Shown piece after piece: positions 42,822-53,622 of a DNA stretch of 64,000 nucleotides; position 1 is the stretch's first letter, and each line of letters opens with the position of its first letter. The stretch is taken from the NCBI GenBank assembly GCA_022495995.1, contig JAFEMH010002496.1, forward strand, positions 1 to 64,000, read 5' to 3'. The notes below the pieces were generated by a model, which saw nothing but the letters and a program-made list of their open reading frames with translations, was not told where the DNA came from and made no database searches. This stretch comes from Adenophora triphylla var. japonica (lineage: Eukaryota > Streptophyta > Magnoliopsida > Asterales > Campanulaceae). The position numbers and the translations under genes were made by a program.

Positions 42822-43124
42822 TCAATATGCTTTGTCTTTGAGTGTTGGACGGGGTTTTGTCATGGCAATGGTACTTGAGTTGTCACAAAAGATTGGAATG
42901 TTGGGACGGTTCAATTCCAAAGTCTTGTAATTGACTTTTGAGGTAAAGTATTTGTGAACAACACAAACCGGCGGCAATATATTCGGCCTCGTTTGTTGAG
43001 GTTGCTGCGAGGTTTGCTTTTTACTTGACCATGAAATGATTCTAGATCCAATAAATTGGCATCCACCACTTGTGGACTTTCTATCTAGGTTACACCCGGC
43101 ATAGTCGAGAATCGGTGAATCCAA
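42822..43124 (-). pseudogene. 13-kb copia RNase H remnant
   Basis: Contains DYAGCNLDRKSTSGGCQFIG, SRIISWSSKKQ and FCDNSSTIAMTK, the RNase H blocks of copia elements. Separated from reverse transcriptase by frameshifts. Confidence 0.8.
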
Positions 43125-43187
43125 TTAAAGAAAATGGGGATTCGGTAGGATACCATAATCCATAATCGGGAGTTCCTTTGAGATATC

Positions 43188-44245
43188 TCAAAATTCTCTT
43201 GACGAGAGAGATGAGACTCCTTGGGATTTGCACTGAAATCTAGCACAAAGATAGACACTAAACATAATGTCGGGTCTTGAAGTTGTTACATAGAGAAGGG
43301 ATCCAATGTAACCTTCGTAAAGTGTTGGATTTACACTTTGGCCATCGGGATCGGCATGAAGTTTGGTTGTGGTTGACAAGGGAGTTTTGGCGGTGAAGCG
43401 GTGCATATCAAACTTTTTGATCATATCCCTTGTGTATTTAGCTTGGTTAATGAATATTCCTTCCTCCATTTGCTTGACTTGAAGACCCAAGAAGAAAGTG
43501 AGCTCACCAATCATGCTCATTTCAAGCTGGTCTTTCATAATGTTCCCAAATTCGGTGCACAAGTCCTCATTTGATGATCCAAAAATGATGTCATCAACAT
43601 AGACTTGGATGAGCAACTGATCATCTCCATATTTTTGATAAACAAAGTGTTATCAATATGGCCCTTGGTAAATCCTTTACCAAGGAGATATCTAGATAGG
43701 GTGTCATACCAAGCTCTTGGTGCTTGTTTAAGACCATATAGAGCTTTGTCCAATTTATATACATGATCAGGAAACTTGGGATGCTCAAATCCAGGAGGTT
43801 GAGATACAAACACCTTTTCATTTAGGACTCCATTCAGAAATGCACTTTTGACATCCATCTGAAACACTTTCATCTTCTTGAATGAAGCATAGGCAAGAAA
43901 TAACCTTATAGCTTCAAGTCTAGCAACTGGTGCAAAAGTCTCATCATAGTCAATTCCTTCTTCTTGTCTGTATCCTTGAGCAACCAGTCTAGCTTTGTTT
44001 CTTATTACAACTCCTTCTTCATTCATCTTATTCCTAAAAACCCATCTTGTTCCAATGACAGTTTGATTCTTTGGCTTAGGAACAAGCTTCCAAACTTTAT
44101 TTCTTTCAAATTGCTCCAATTCTTCCTCCATTGATTCTATCCAATCTGGGTCTTGAAGGGCTTCATTTATCTTTTTGGGTTCAATTTGAGAGATGAAGGC
44201 ACTCATTAGAGAGTCAAGAACAGGCATGTCAGGTGGTATGTCCAT
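43188..44245 (-). pseudogene. 13-kb copia reverse transcriptase remnant
   Basis: The 44245-43535 frame has [31 protein letters not shown] (first catalytic Asp) and [15 protein letters not shown]. The 43616-43188 frame continues with [12 protein letters not shown] (the YxDD box) and LGLQVKQMEEGIFI. A frameshift near 43620-43640 separates the halves. Confidence 0.85.
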
Positions 44246-44340
44246 TTTGTGTATAGGAAGATCTATATAGATGTTTTTGTTTGGAGGGATAATGTGGGTA
44301 ATGATTTCAGGTTGAGGAATTAAATTGAGAGGAGTTGTTA

Positions 44341-45880
44341 TCAGGTTGGATAGGGTCTTTCTTCAAGGGGATTTTGATGATTGGATGAAGGAAGGTTAGA
44401 TGATGCATCATGGCTGTCAGATGCACCTTTGCTGTTGAGAGAGGATTCATGACTGTCAGGCAAAGTTGAATGTTTATTTGTGTCTTTGGGCACTATATAA
44501 GGAAGGGAAGGTGAATCTTCTTTAGGAATGAGACATGAGGGGTCATGAACAGGAGAAACCTCAGGTAGGTTATCTGAGTTGCCCACAGCTTCATCAAAAT
44601 CACATAGCTCAGTGTGACTTTGGTCATTATTTTCATCAAAGTCTACATGAATTGATTTCTCTACAACAAGTCTTCTTTTGTTGTAAACCCTATAGGCTTT
44701 GCTAGTGTTGGAGTATCCAAGGAAAATTCCTTCATCACTTTTTGAATCAAATTTGTCAAGATTATTTTTCCCATTGTTGTGTATGAAGCATCTACTTCCA
44801 AAGCCATGGAAGTATGAAATGGTTGGTGTTCTTCCATTCCAAAGTTCATAGGGAGTCTTGGAGTGAAACTTGTTGATGAGGGTCTTGTTTACGAACATAG
44901 ACGGCGGTGGTTCTTGCTTCACCCCAAAAATATTTAGGAAGGTTGTGCTCGACGGCATAGACCTTCTTTGCCTCACAAATTGTTCTATTCTTTCTTTCTG
45001 CAACTCCATTTCTTTGAGGAGTTCTATGAGCAGAAAAGTTGTGCTCAATCCCTTTTTGATCACAGTATTCTTCAACACCAGTGTTCTCAAATTCCTTACC
45101 ATGATCTAATCTAATTTTGATGATGGATAAACCTTTTTGGTTTTGAATTTTATTGAACAATTTGACAAGTTGTTCCAAAGTATCTCTTTTGGATTCAAGA
45201 AGGATGATCCAAGTAAATCTAGTGTAGTCATCAACTACAACAAGAGAGTATCTCTTTCCACCAAGAGATCTAGTTCTGATAGGTCCAAAAAGGTCCATGT
45301 GAAGAAGTTGAAGAGGTTTAGAGGTATCTAGTCTGGTTTTGGCAGTGAAGGAGGTTTTCTTTTGTTTTCCACATTGACAAGCTTTGCATAGCTTGTCCTT
45401 TTTGAAGGGTATTTTGGGTAGGCCTTTTACTAGGTTGGAGTTGGCTAGTTTTGAGATGCTTTTCAGGTTTAGGTGAGCTAATCTTTTGTGCCATAACCAA
45501 GACATGTCAGATTGACCGAAGGAGAGTAGGAAATGGGCATCTGAGGAATCCACAATTTCTAGGTTTAGACAGTAGAGATTGCCTTTTCTTATTCCAGTGA
45601 GGATTGATTTGTTGTTGACATCCTTGACAGTGCAGTGGTTCTTGGAACATACAACATGATATCCCTTATCACAAATCTGACTAAGGCTAATCAAATTGTG
45701 CTTGAGACCCTCTACATAAGATACATTAGTGAAAATAATATCATTAGTAACAAGGTTTCCCGATCCTTTGACTTTGGCTTGAGAATTGTCACCAAAAGTT
45801 ACATTTGGACCATTTTTGGGGACATAATGTTGTAGCCACTCCTTGTTGTAAGTCATGTGCCTGCTGCATCCACTGTCCAA
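44341..45880 (-). pseudogene. 13-kb copia protease and integrase remnant
   Basis: 45880-44846: MDSGCSRHMTYNKEW (protease active-site DSG), LAHLNLKSISKLA ... CKACQCGK (integrase zinc finger), MDLFGPIRT, RLDHGKEFENTG and GVAERKNRT (D,D,E; Leu replaces the usual Ser before the second Asp). The 45102-44341 frame continues the integrase C-terminal region (ELWNGRTPTISYFHGFGSRC, GIFLGYS). A frameshift near 44900 separates them. Confidence 0.85.
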
Positions 45881-46289
45881 GTACCATATTCCTTTCCTAG
45901 GTTCCTACAAAACAAAAAAATACATTTATGGTACCCTTTATTCTTTTGGGTCCAAAGGATTAGAATTTCTTTGGTACCCTAGCTTTGTTCATTGCTCTCT
46001 TTCCAAAGTACTGGTTTAGGGCATTATAATATCCCATGATTTGCAGCATATAGGGAGTAGGAGCAATAGGTTGGGTTTGATTAAGAAATTGGTTGGGAGA
46101 AGAGAATTGATTTTGGTTATGAAACTGAGAATGGCTTGGGGAATTAAGAGATGATCTAGGAGAGGTATTGTGTTGGGCATGGTTTCTTCCAGTAGAGAAT
46201 GGCCAGTTAGGTCTTTGAGGTTTGGCATATGAGTGATGATCATAGAATCTTTGCTGTCTTGGAGACCTCAGCTGTTCACCATAACTTGG

Positions 46290-46772
46290 CTATCTAGGAA
46301 ACCTCTGCTGTCCACCATGTCTTGGTTGTCTAGGAGACCTCTGCTGTCCACCATGTCTTGATTGTTTAGGAGACCTCTGCTGTCCACCATGTCTTGGTTG
46401 GTTTTCCTTCATTTGCTCCTTGATTCCTTTCTTTTGCCATATGTATTTACTTTTGCTTGCTTGTTCTCCTTTTCCTTTTGGTTGACTTGAGCTTGCTATA
46501 TGAGATTTATCAGTGTGAGTGGGGCTATCTGGAGTTGATACATCAGTGTGGCTGGAGCTAGCTTCATTCCTTTTTCCTTTTTCCTTGAGATCTTCCTTGG
46601 TTTGGATAGGATAAACATTTTCTTGGGCTTTGACATAGTTCATGCTTTCAAGAACCATCTTGTCAATTGCCCTTTCATCAGTAAGAGGGGTATATGCGTA
46701 CATAGTAGGATTGTTAGCTCCAATTCCTGATTTGTCACTTGGGTGTCTTTGGTTGTAGCTAAAGTGGGTCAA
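46290..46772 (-). pseudogene. 13-kb copia gag-pol linker with 12-residue repeats
   Basis: Continues gag in another frame (HFSYNQRHPSDKSGIG). It ends with three to four tandem repeats of about 12 residues (RHGGQQRSPRQP type, 36 bases each, 46270-46400). A TAG at 46290-46292 cuts the fourth unit; after it the frame goes on as SYGEQLRSPRQQ. Confidence 0.75.
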
Positions 46773-48328
46773 GGCTTCTCCAGAGCTGTTCCAGGTTTCA
46801 AACTTCTTTCTGAAGGATTCATTTTCCTTTTCAAGATTGATGTTGGTTTCGAAGTTTGGAATTCTGGTATCGGCTCTTCATTGGCTTTTTCAAGCATAAG
46901 GTTTTGGACTTTCGGACCTTGATTGGCTTTTTCAAGGTTCTCAATGGTCTTCCTTTGGGATAGATTGTCAGTGAGCAATGAAGCAAAGCCAGTTTGGTGT
47001 CTTTTTATTTGAATTAATAAAGTACTGACTAATTGTTTAAATTCTTCATTATTTAAGGTATTGAATTGAGGTACCTGTTTTAGTTCCTTAGCAACAGCTA
47101 AGGCTTCAAGATCCTCTTCATTGTCTGAGTCTTCATCATCTCCAGCCATCAAGCATATCATTGCTTCTTCTCCTTCACTTTCAGAGTCACTGTACTCACA
47201 TTCCTCATCACTGAACTTGGATGAGTCAGCAATCAATACTTGCTCTTTATTCTTCTCATTCTTCTTCTTTGTGCAATTGTAGCAGTTGCATCTTGAACTA
47301 TGAATTATCTCTTTAGAGTATGAGAATTTCTTAGCTGTCTGATTTTCCCTAGGTTTCCTTGGTTCAAGACAGTCAGAGGAGTAATGTCCAAGCTTCTTAC
47401 AGTTGAAGCATTCAACTTTCTTTTTAGGGTTCTCTTGATCAGAGGTGGATGGGCTATAGCTTCTCTCAAAGGACTTCTTATGTGCTCTCAAGGTGTTTCT
47501 GACAGCCATGGATATGAGGCTTGGTAGATCTCCTTGAGAGAGGTTATTTGAGGGAAGGTTTACTTTTTGGAGAGAGAGAAGACCCATAAAATCAATATCT
47601 TGTTGGGTAATTGATTTTTGGGTGGTTTCTTGGGCAGCTAAGGCAAGAGTTTGTGAAATGGAGGGAACAGGTTGAAGTTTTATCATTCCTTCTAGTTCAT
47701 AGGCTTCAAGTTTACCAAAGTATTGTTCAACAGTCATGGTGCTCCATTCTGAGCCTTCTCTTATTGGCAAAGCTACCTTCTCATATTCTAGAGGAAGGTT
47801 GGAGTATATTTTGAGACACAAGTCTTGATTCTCAAAAGTTTTACCATGATCAGCAATGGATCTTACCAAGTCTTCAAACCTTGGTTTTGCAGCACTTACT
47901 TTCTCACCAGGGTAGAATTTGAAGTTGTCAAGTTGTCTAAGAAGGTTGTATAGGTTTTGTGTTCTAACACTAGTGTGTTTTTGGAATTTGGTATAAATGA
48001 GTTCCCAAGCAGCCTTTGCAGATGGTTCCTTGGCAATTTCTTGAGCAAGAGAGTCATTAACACTCTTTTGGAGTATGTTTTTGACTTTAAGGTTGGCACT
48101 GACTAGCTGTCTTTCTGAATCTGTCCAGAATTCTGGAGATTTTACTTTGCTAGGTCCACCATTTGTATCAACAGATATAGGGTATATGACTTCATTTTCA
48201 AGGGCATACCAATTCCAAATACTATTGGCATCAAGGTATGTTTTAATTTTTGATGCATATATTTCAAATGATCCACAGTCATCAATATGGGGAATGTCTT
48301 TCTCATTATTTCTCCTTAGTTGAGGCAT
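46769..48328 (-). CDS. 13-kb copia gag
   Basis: A 519-residue frame starting MPQLRRNNEKDIPHIDDCGS. The gag core includes WELIYTKFQKHTSVRTQNLY and FEDLVRSIADHGKTF, with a CCHC knuckle CFNCKKLGHYSSDC and an acidic stretch (SEGEEAMICLMAGDDEDSDN). A frameshift near the end (about 46790-46830) replaces the C terminus; the natural continuation is the 46290-46772 frame. Starts about 70 bases inside the primer binding site. Confidence 0.85.
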   Translation of the reverse strand: MPQLRRNNEKDIPHIDDCGSFEIYASKIKTYLDANSIWNWYALENEVIYPISVDTNGGPSKVKSPEFWTDSERQLVSANLKVKNILQKSVNDSLAQEIAKEPSAKAAWELIYTKFQKHTSVRTQNLYNLLRQLDNFKFYPGEKVSAAKPRFEDLVRSIADHGKTFENQDLCLKIYSNLPLEYEKVALPIREGSEWSTMTVEQYFGKLEAYELEGMIKLQPVPSISQTLALAAQETTQKSITQQDIDFMGLLSLQKVNLPSNNLSQGDLPSLISMAVRNTLRAHKKSFERSYSPSTSDQENPKKKVECFNCKKLGHYSSDCLEPRKPRENQTAKKFSYSKEIIHSSRCNCYNCTKKKNEKNKEQVLIADSSKFSDEECEYSDSESEGEEAMICLMAGDDEDSDNEEDLEALAVAKELKQVPQFNTLNNEEFKQLVSTLLIQIKRHQTGFASLLTDNLSQRKTIENLEKANQGPKVQNLMLEKANEEPIPEFQTSKPTSILKRKMNPSERSLKPGTALEKP

Positions 48329-48397
48329 GATGGGTTGGTAGTTGATCCTTCACAAGTTGTTAGACTTTTGTGTGTGAAGACAAGCTCTGATACCAAT

Positions 48398-49533
48398 TGA
48401 AAGGTCCTGTTTGCTTAGATCAAATTAAAGGTTAGGCAGTTAAGGTTTGACAGCTGAGGTGAAATCTTAGGCATCGAGGTTAACTGGTTTTAAAGATTGG
48501 AGTTTAATTGTGCAGCGGAATAAAAGTGTTTGAAATAATGTAAAGACAAGTGAATAGTGTAGGTGTGTGTATATGTGTGTGTGTGTTGTGTGATAATACC
48601 AATTGAACACAAGGAGTTTTAAGGTGGTTCAGAGTTCACTCATCCTACGTCCACCCTCACTGTCAACCTTGACAAGTGAGATCAATCCACTAAAATCTAG
48701 TTCCCGTTAAGATTTACAAAGGATTGAATAGGCAAGTTCCTTGAACTTCCTCTTCCTAATAAGTACAGTCTATTAGGGATCAAGCTCTACACTGAGCTAT
48801 TCACACTACCCACTTAAAGTCGGGCCTTAAGGGGTTCTTACAAATCAGTTTATACACCTGAGATCAGTTACAAGTGTCTTAATATTGTTTTGATTATTGG
48901 TTGCAGGTTGAGAAGGTTTGGATGCAAGGTTTGTAGAAGTTGTGTGTAAAAAGGGGTAAGGTCTTCAGTCTTGGAGAGTTCCTTTTATAGGCTTGGAAAT
49001 AGCCGTTGGAGGAGACAAGGAGACAAGGGAGTAAATGCATGTTGGAGTTGCATTTAGAGCCTTTGTTGACTGGAGAATAAAATAGCTGGAATCTGCAACC
49101 AGGCATGTGATCTTCATGGAGATGAGCTGGCAACATCTGTATGGAGAGATTTGGACAAGGCACATATTGGTCATCACAGGAATTCTTCATAGCTGTTGAT
49201 GTTGAAGATCATAGCTGTTGAGGAGTGAAACCTTTGCTGTGAGAGAACCTTAGCTGTCAGAGCTAAGTTCTGATCTAGAAGGATTAGGCCTTATGTAATA
49301 CATCATACTACACATGTAATTAAGATACATTAATGTACAAGAGAGGTTTTGAGTGATATCTTTGTAGGTTGATTGAACCATAGCTGTCCAGTTGATATAA
49401 ATAGAGATGCAGTTTGATTTTGAGGTCTTAGCTGTTCAAGGTCATATGTTATCTTGGCTGTCAGATAACATATGATATATTTCTTTGTCAAAACCTATTA
49501 TAACTATGTGGCTTACATAGTTAGGTCCTAACA
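48398..49533 (-). repeat. 5' LTR of the 13-kb copia
   Basis: Same termini and 1136-base length as 36293-37428, with scattered substitutions; for example 'tagctgtcagagg' in the left copy is 'taggcatcgagg' here near 48467. TATA box CTATAAAAGG on the minus strand at 48981-48990. Confidence 0.9.
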
Positions 49534-49723
49534 CAGCCCATTATTGCAACTCCTTCCATGGTCCTTCTTCGATATCATCGGGTTTAGTCAAATATCGAAG
49601 AACTTTTCCCAAGCCTGCTTGAACCAGAAAATCCTTCACCCTCCTTTGCCACAATGCAAAGTTTCCATGCCCATCAAATTTCTGAACATCGGACTTCACG
49701 GTGATAGATTTAACGCCAGCCAT
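49534..49723 (-). pseudogene. Truncated gag of a third copia element
   Basis: The ATG at 49723 begins MAGVKSITVKSDVQKFDGHG, closely related to the gag at 35342. The frame is cut after about 63 codons where the 13-kb element's LTR begins. The primer binding site (TGGTATCAGAGC on the minus strand) lies at 49731-49744. Confidence 0.85.
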
Positions 49724-49746
49724 CGCAGCCGTGCTCTGATACCAGT

Positions 49747-50213
49747 TGTTGTGCAATCGCAGCGGAAGCTAATCGACAAAACCAAGAACACACACAAGCA
49801 ATTGAGAAATCGAAAAGAGAAAGAGATGTAATTGTTTGGGGTTTTGAACTATGCATTTGTATTATTATGTGCAATAATCTTCTTAAGTTACATAGGGTTA
49901 CAATCTATATTTATATGATACAAACCCTAGCCCAAACCGAAGACTAAATAACCCAAAAGCCTGTCTGCCCAAAAGCCCGTCTGCCCAAAACCCCCCGCTG
50001 GCATTGAGGCGCACGCCTCATCTGATCCGGGCGCCCGCCTGGTGACGGCATCCCAAGACCTTGGCTATTGCCTCTGATGCGCCCGCCCCATAGGCTACCA
50101 TGCGGCCTCCTCAGGCCCTCAATCCTCGGCCCTAGCTAAGGCTGTCCATGCGCCCGCCTCATCCTAGATGGGGCGCCCGCCTCGCCAGTAGAATGTCGAG
50201 CCACCATCCTACA
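49747..50213 (-). repeat. 5' LTR of the third copia element
   Basis: Starts TGTTGTGCAATCGC and ends CCATCCTACA, 467 bases. It is the same family as the 30860-35833 LTRs but clearly diverged, sharing GCGCCCGCC words. Followed by CTTTG (50214-50218), identical to the 5 bases left of the 13-kb element (36288-36292). Confidence 0.85.
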
Positions 50214-50218
50214 CTTTG

Positions 50219-51231
50219 AATATATCTCCCACCTTCAAATTCACCATGTTCACTGCTTGTAGATCTGCTTACTTTAAGTGTAATTCTTGGTGATTTCTTT
50301 GCCCAACTGTGTCTCCAGTTAGAAAAGTGGGTCTGTTTGGTAATTTTAATCGTCCTACTTTTCCCCCTTGAAAATCACTTGATTAGGAGGTAAAGAGTGA
50401 CGATTTGGAAAGTGCCAAGGGGTAAATTGGGATGATTTTAAAATTTAAGTACCAAACAAACCCACTTTTCACGCTGGGGTGCAAAGTGTGATTTGGTGGA
50501 TACTTTGGGGGTAAATGTTATTTAATCTGAATTTTAAATTCTTGTGTATTCTTTTCCACAGTAGGTCAGATTAGATTCGGTAATAATGTCTATCTGGTTT
50601 AAATATTTTCTTTAGAAAACTGATGACGTTATCTCTGCTAAAAAGGATGCAAGTGTATACCTTATGAAACTCTCTGTAAGAATTATTTTCTGATGTTCTT
50701 GTATTGTCTTGACTTTTTTAAATAATATTACTATTTGTTTGAATTTTTCTGAGGCGGCGGTTGCCATTTTTTCATTAGTTTTTTCTTGGTTGCAACCAGT
50801 GCTGACATGTACCTTCAAAATTTCCTATTAAGGCATGTATTTTTACTCTACAGTTTCTTATGCGTACTTCTTTGCTTAACTAGGTATGCTTACTTCCATC
50901 AACCATCCCATTGTGACTCAGATCACCGACCAATTTGCAATTTGTTTAGCTAAGGCATCACCATCTGCATGAGCAGTCAGTTATATATTCGGTGCTCTAA
51001 CTCCAAAGAGAGCTCTCTCCAATTCTGACGTAGTTGGAAAAACAAACCTGCTCAACCAGAGGGAAAGAAATGCCTCGTGCTCCACATCTATGCTTGCCTT
51101 GAACCAAGCAGATTGAGTAACCTGCTCAATCAACGCAACGTGAAGAGGCACGTATCAGAATATTTTTACTCATTGAATTAATTATCAGACTGTAAAATAA
51201 TGCTAAACTATTTGCTTATGTTTGTTTTCAG
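50219..51231. other. Intron-like debris between gene fragments
   Basis: No confident exon. 50540-50830 is similar to 59130-59420, and the block at 50882-50955 ('taggtatgctta...gatcaccgaccaattt') is repeated with changes at 51680-51750. The sequence is therefore internally duplicated. Confidence 0.45.
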
Positions 51232-51637
51232 ATTAATCGCTTATCAGAAATAGCTTCAAAGTTGTGGGCAGGCCTTACTTGACCTTCCCTGATGGAGTCC
51301 CTATGCTTTTTCCTCATTCAAGTGATGTAGTTCAAGCAAACCTTTCAGAGCAGCCAGTAGCCAGTGTGGCTTAAGAAGCAGCAGATGTGTTTTGGGAGGT
51401 TGGTAGATCAGCTTATGAGGCTGAGAAAACATTTAGACTTCAGCTTGCTCTTAAGGCCATGACTGAGGTGACATTGGCTACTATGGATTCACCTTTGTGG
51501 GCTCATTCCAATGATGGTACAAATATGATGCACAATGCTCATGAGTACTTTGCAAGGTTTCCTAATGGCATTGGGCTACCACGTCTTGGGTTTAAATATG
51601 AAGCTTCGTGGGCAAGCACTGTTGTTATGATGTATTA
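51232..51637 (+). pseudogene. Unrecognised gene fragment
   Basis: After a TTTTCAG acceptor, coding-like sequence reads (with one frame change and one TAA at 51373-51375) GRPYLTFPDGVPMLFPHSSD, then AYEAEKTFRLQLALKAMTEV and NAHEYFARFPNGIGLPRLGF. Codon-like conservation and lack of low complexity suggest a real cellular protein, but I cannot name it. Plus strand, like its neighbours in the array. Confidence 0.5.
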
Positions 51638-52068
51638 GCCTTGTTGAGATGTTTATGAATGTGGTATGTATCAGTTTAACTAGGTATGCTTAATTCCAGC
51701 TGTCATCCCACTTGACTCGGATCACCAACCAATTTATATTTTGTTTAGCTGTAACTTACAGTGGCTGGATCACACTTCAAGCTTATTTCTGAATTTATGA
51801 CGTATGTCTATGTTTCACACACAGAGAATGCACCACATTGGATTGATTGATTAATTCATAGATTAACTGCCTGATTTATGTGGATTCCTCTTTTAGGTGT
51901 TTCTATTGATTTTGATTAATCATAAATATTTTGAGTTTTTTTTTCTGCCGGCATGCTTGGATTCTCTCTTTTTGTTTAATCTGTGATTTTTTCTTTGTTT
52001 CCGATTGCAGATGCCTCAATTGATTGGTTATGTTCGTGGACTTTTGTTCTTTCTGTGATTTTTGTCAG

Positions 52069-52185
52069 GTTCTGAGTGATCTCAATAAGAGAGCAGCGTG
52101 TTATCAGTATGGTGAAGAAGGGGTCAAGGCTCAGATGCCACCACCACCACCAGTGGCAGCGGCGGGTGGTCAGGGTTGGGCAGAA
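52069..52185 (+). pseudogene. DnaJ (HSP40) gene fragment
   Basis: After a TGTCAG acceptor, the frame reads VLSDLNKRAACYQYGEEGVK and AQMPPPPP. This matches the end of the J domain and start of the G-rich linker of plant DnaJB-type proteins (VLSDPQKRAVYDQYGEEGLK). Helices I-III with the HPD motif, the G/F region beyond the linker, and the C-terminal domains are missing. Confidence 0.75.
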
Positions 52186-52552
52186 ATATGAGCCAGTCAC
52201 AACCATAGGGTGCCATTTCAAAGCAAATATTTTAAGAGTCTTGGATGATACGCTATATCTTAAGAAACTGTGGATTTTTTTTGACAATATTGGGCATCAT
52301 GAAAGCCATTTACGTTCGTACTATACTATTTGCAAGTGCTTTTGGGATATAAAAGATTGCTGAGAGAAGTTACTACAAAAAATGCTCATTTTGGGGCTAG
52401 AGTACTGGTGAAGCACAAGGCTATAGAAGATGGATCATATCAGAATATGCTCAAGGTAGAAGGTACAAAAGATACAACTCTGTTTTTCTTGGAAAAATAA
52501 ACATTTGTGGATTGTTATCAAGTTAATTTTGGGACGGGGGGAGTAGTAGTTT
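52186..52552. other. Unassigned stretch ending in a Stowaway-like right terminus
   Basis: Possible exon scraps (for example VLVKHKAIEDGSYQNMLKV at about 52409-52465) that I cannot identify. GGGACGGGGGGAGTA at 52530-52544 is a Stowaway right end without a visible left partner. Confidence 0.35.
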
Positions 52553-53031
52553 TGTTATATGTGCATAATGTCACACTTTGACTAGTTGGCATGCTAAGAA
52601 GGCTAACATTTCTAGAATATTCCGCATCATTCCAACTATTTCAAGAAAGTCTTAGAATCATGCAAGAGTATGAGGGATTATTCTAGAACCCTCAACCTTA
52701 TACTACACTTGTAAATAACCTAGATAGTTCTTAGAGAATATTCTAGAGACTAGATCTAGGCTATTCACGTAAATAAATCCTAGCCATCCATAGAGGAGGT
52801 GGATGCCTATATAAAGGGGAGGTCTCATTTGGCCAAGCCATCCATGAAGTTGTAAACATTCTTGAGCAATACAAGTTATTCTCTCATATTCTCTCTTGCC
52901 TTCTTTACTTAACTCTCTAGCAAATCTTTTAGCACACGACAAGAGGTCGACTAGGCTGACTTAGCTACTGCGAGGGGCAAAAAAAGAGCTAAGGCCGCAC
53001 GGTTTGTTGTTAAGAGAACAAGTCAGTGACA
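52553..53031 (+). repeat. 5' LTR of the gypsy fragment
   Basis: TGTTATATGTGCATAATG ... CAGTGACA, about 479 bases, followed by a Met-tRNA-type primer binding site. A TATA-like CCTATATAAAGG lies at 52807-52818. No 3' LTR is present. Confidence 0.7.
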
Positions 53032-53080
53032 ATTGTTATCAGAGCAACGTTAAGTTGTTCTTGGTTGTGATCCAAAAGAA

Positions 53081-53622
53081 ATGGATAGAAACATCGAGGT
53101 TGCATTGGAGAGGGCCGTGGGGGAGCTTGATGAAAAGGTGGCAATTCTCGAGCACACAATGGGGACACTCGAGGAACACGTCCTTAAGCAACTTGACAAG
53201 AACAAGGAGGATCTTCAAACTTATGTCAATGCGGATGTTCTGTTGGAGGAACGTTTCAATAATTTTGAGATCCAAGTGAATGAATCAATCCAAGCTCTTC
53301 GTGTTAGCGTCGAGGGGATGCAGGAAGACTTGGCTTTGTGCAAATGCGCTGCCGCTGCTGGAGAATTCAATCGTGTTGCCTATGTTCCAAGGATGGAGTG
53401 TCCCAAACCCAATAGCTTCAATGGGAAGAGGGATGCTAAGGAGGTTGAGAACTTCCTTTGGAACATAGAGCAATATTTCGAGAGTCTTAACGTGGTGGAT
53501 GACGCAACTAAGGTGAAGCCCGCTTTTCGCTATCTCACGGATACCGCTATGCTCTGGTGGCATAGAAAACATGCGGATATTGAAAGGGGTGATTGCCAAA
53601 TTGATACATGGGAGGATTTCAA
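53081..53622 (+). pseudogene. Gypsy gag, 5' part
   Basis: MDRNIEVALERAVGELDEKV opens a coiled-coil-like N terminus. The Retrotrans_gag core follows (FNGKRDAKEVENFLWNIEQY, TAMLWWHRKHADIERG, TWEDF). The frame is broken at 53623 by a MITE. Confidence 0.8.

Larger units (their letters stand above)
36293..49533 (-). mobile_element. 13.2-kb Sirevirus-like copia element with accessory genes
   Basis: LTRs of 1136 bases (36293-37428, 48398-49533) enclose gag, protease, integrase, reverse transcriptase and RNase H on the minus strand. A further 5-kb region between RNase H and the 3' LTR carries accessory frames. The size, long LTRs and extra gene between pol and LTR resemble the SIRE/Maximus lineage. 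The primer binding site reads TTGGTATCAGAGC. The two flanks do not form a 5-base duplication: CTTTG on the left, CAGCC on the right. The right flank is the gag of another copia (49534-50213). Confidence 0.85.

Noticed and set aside
50219..51000. Continuation of the VAP27 gene after the copia composite
   Set aside because: None of the expected later MSP-domain blocks (RPNTG-like, DMQCKDKFL-like) are seen.
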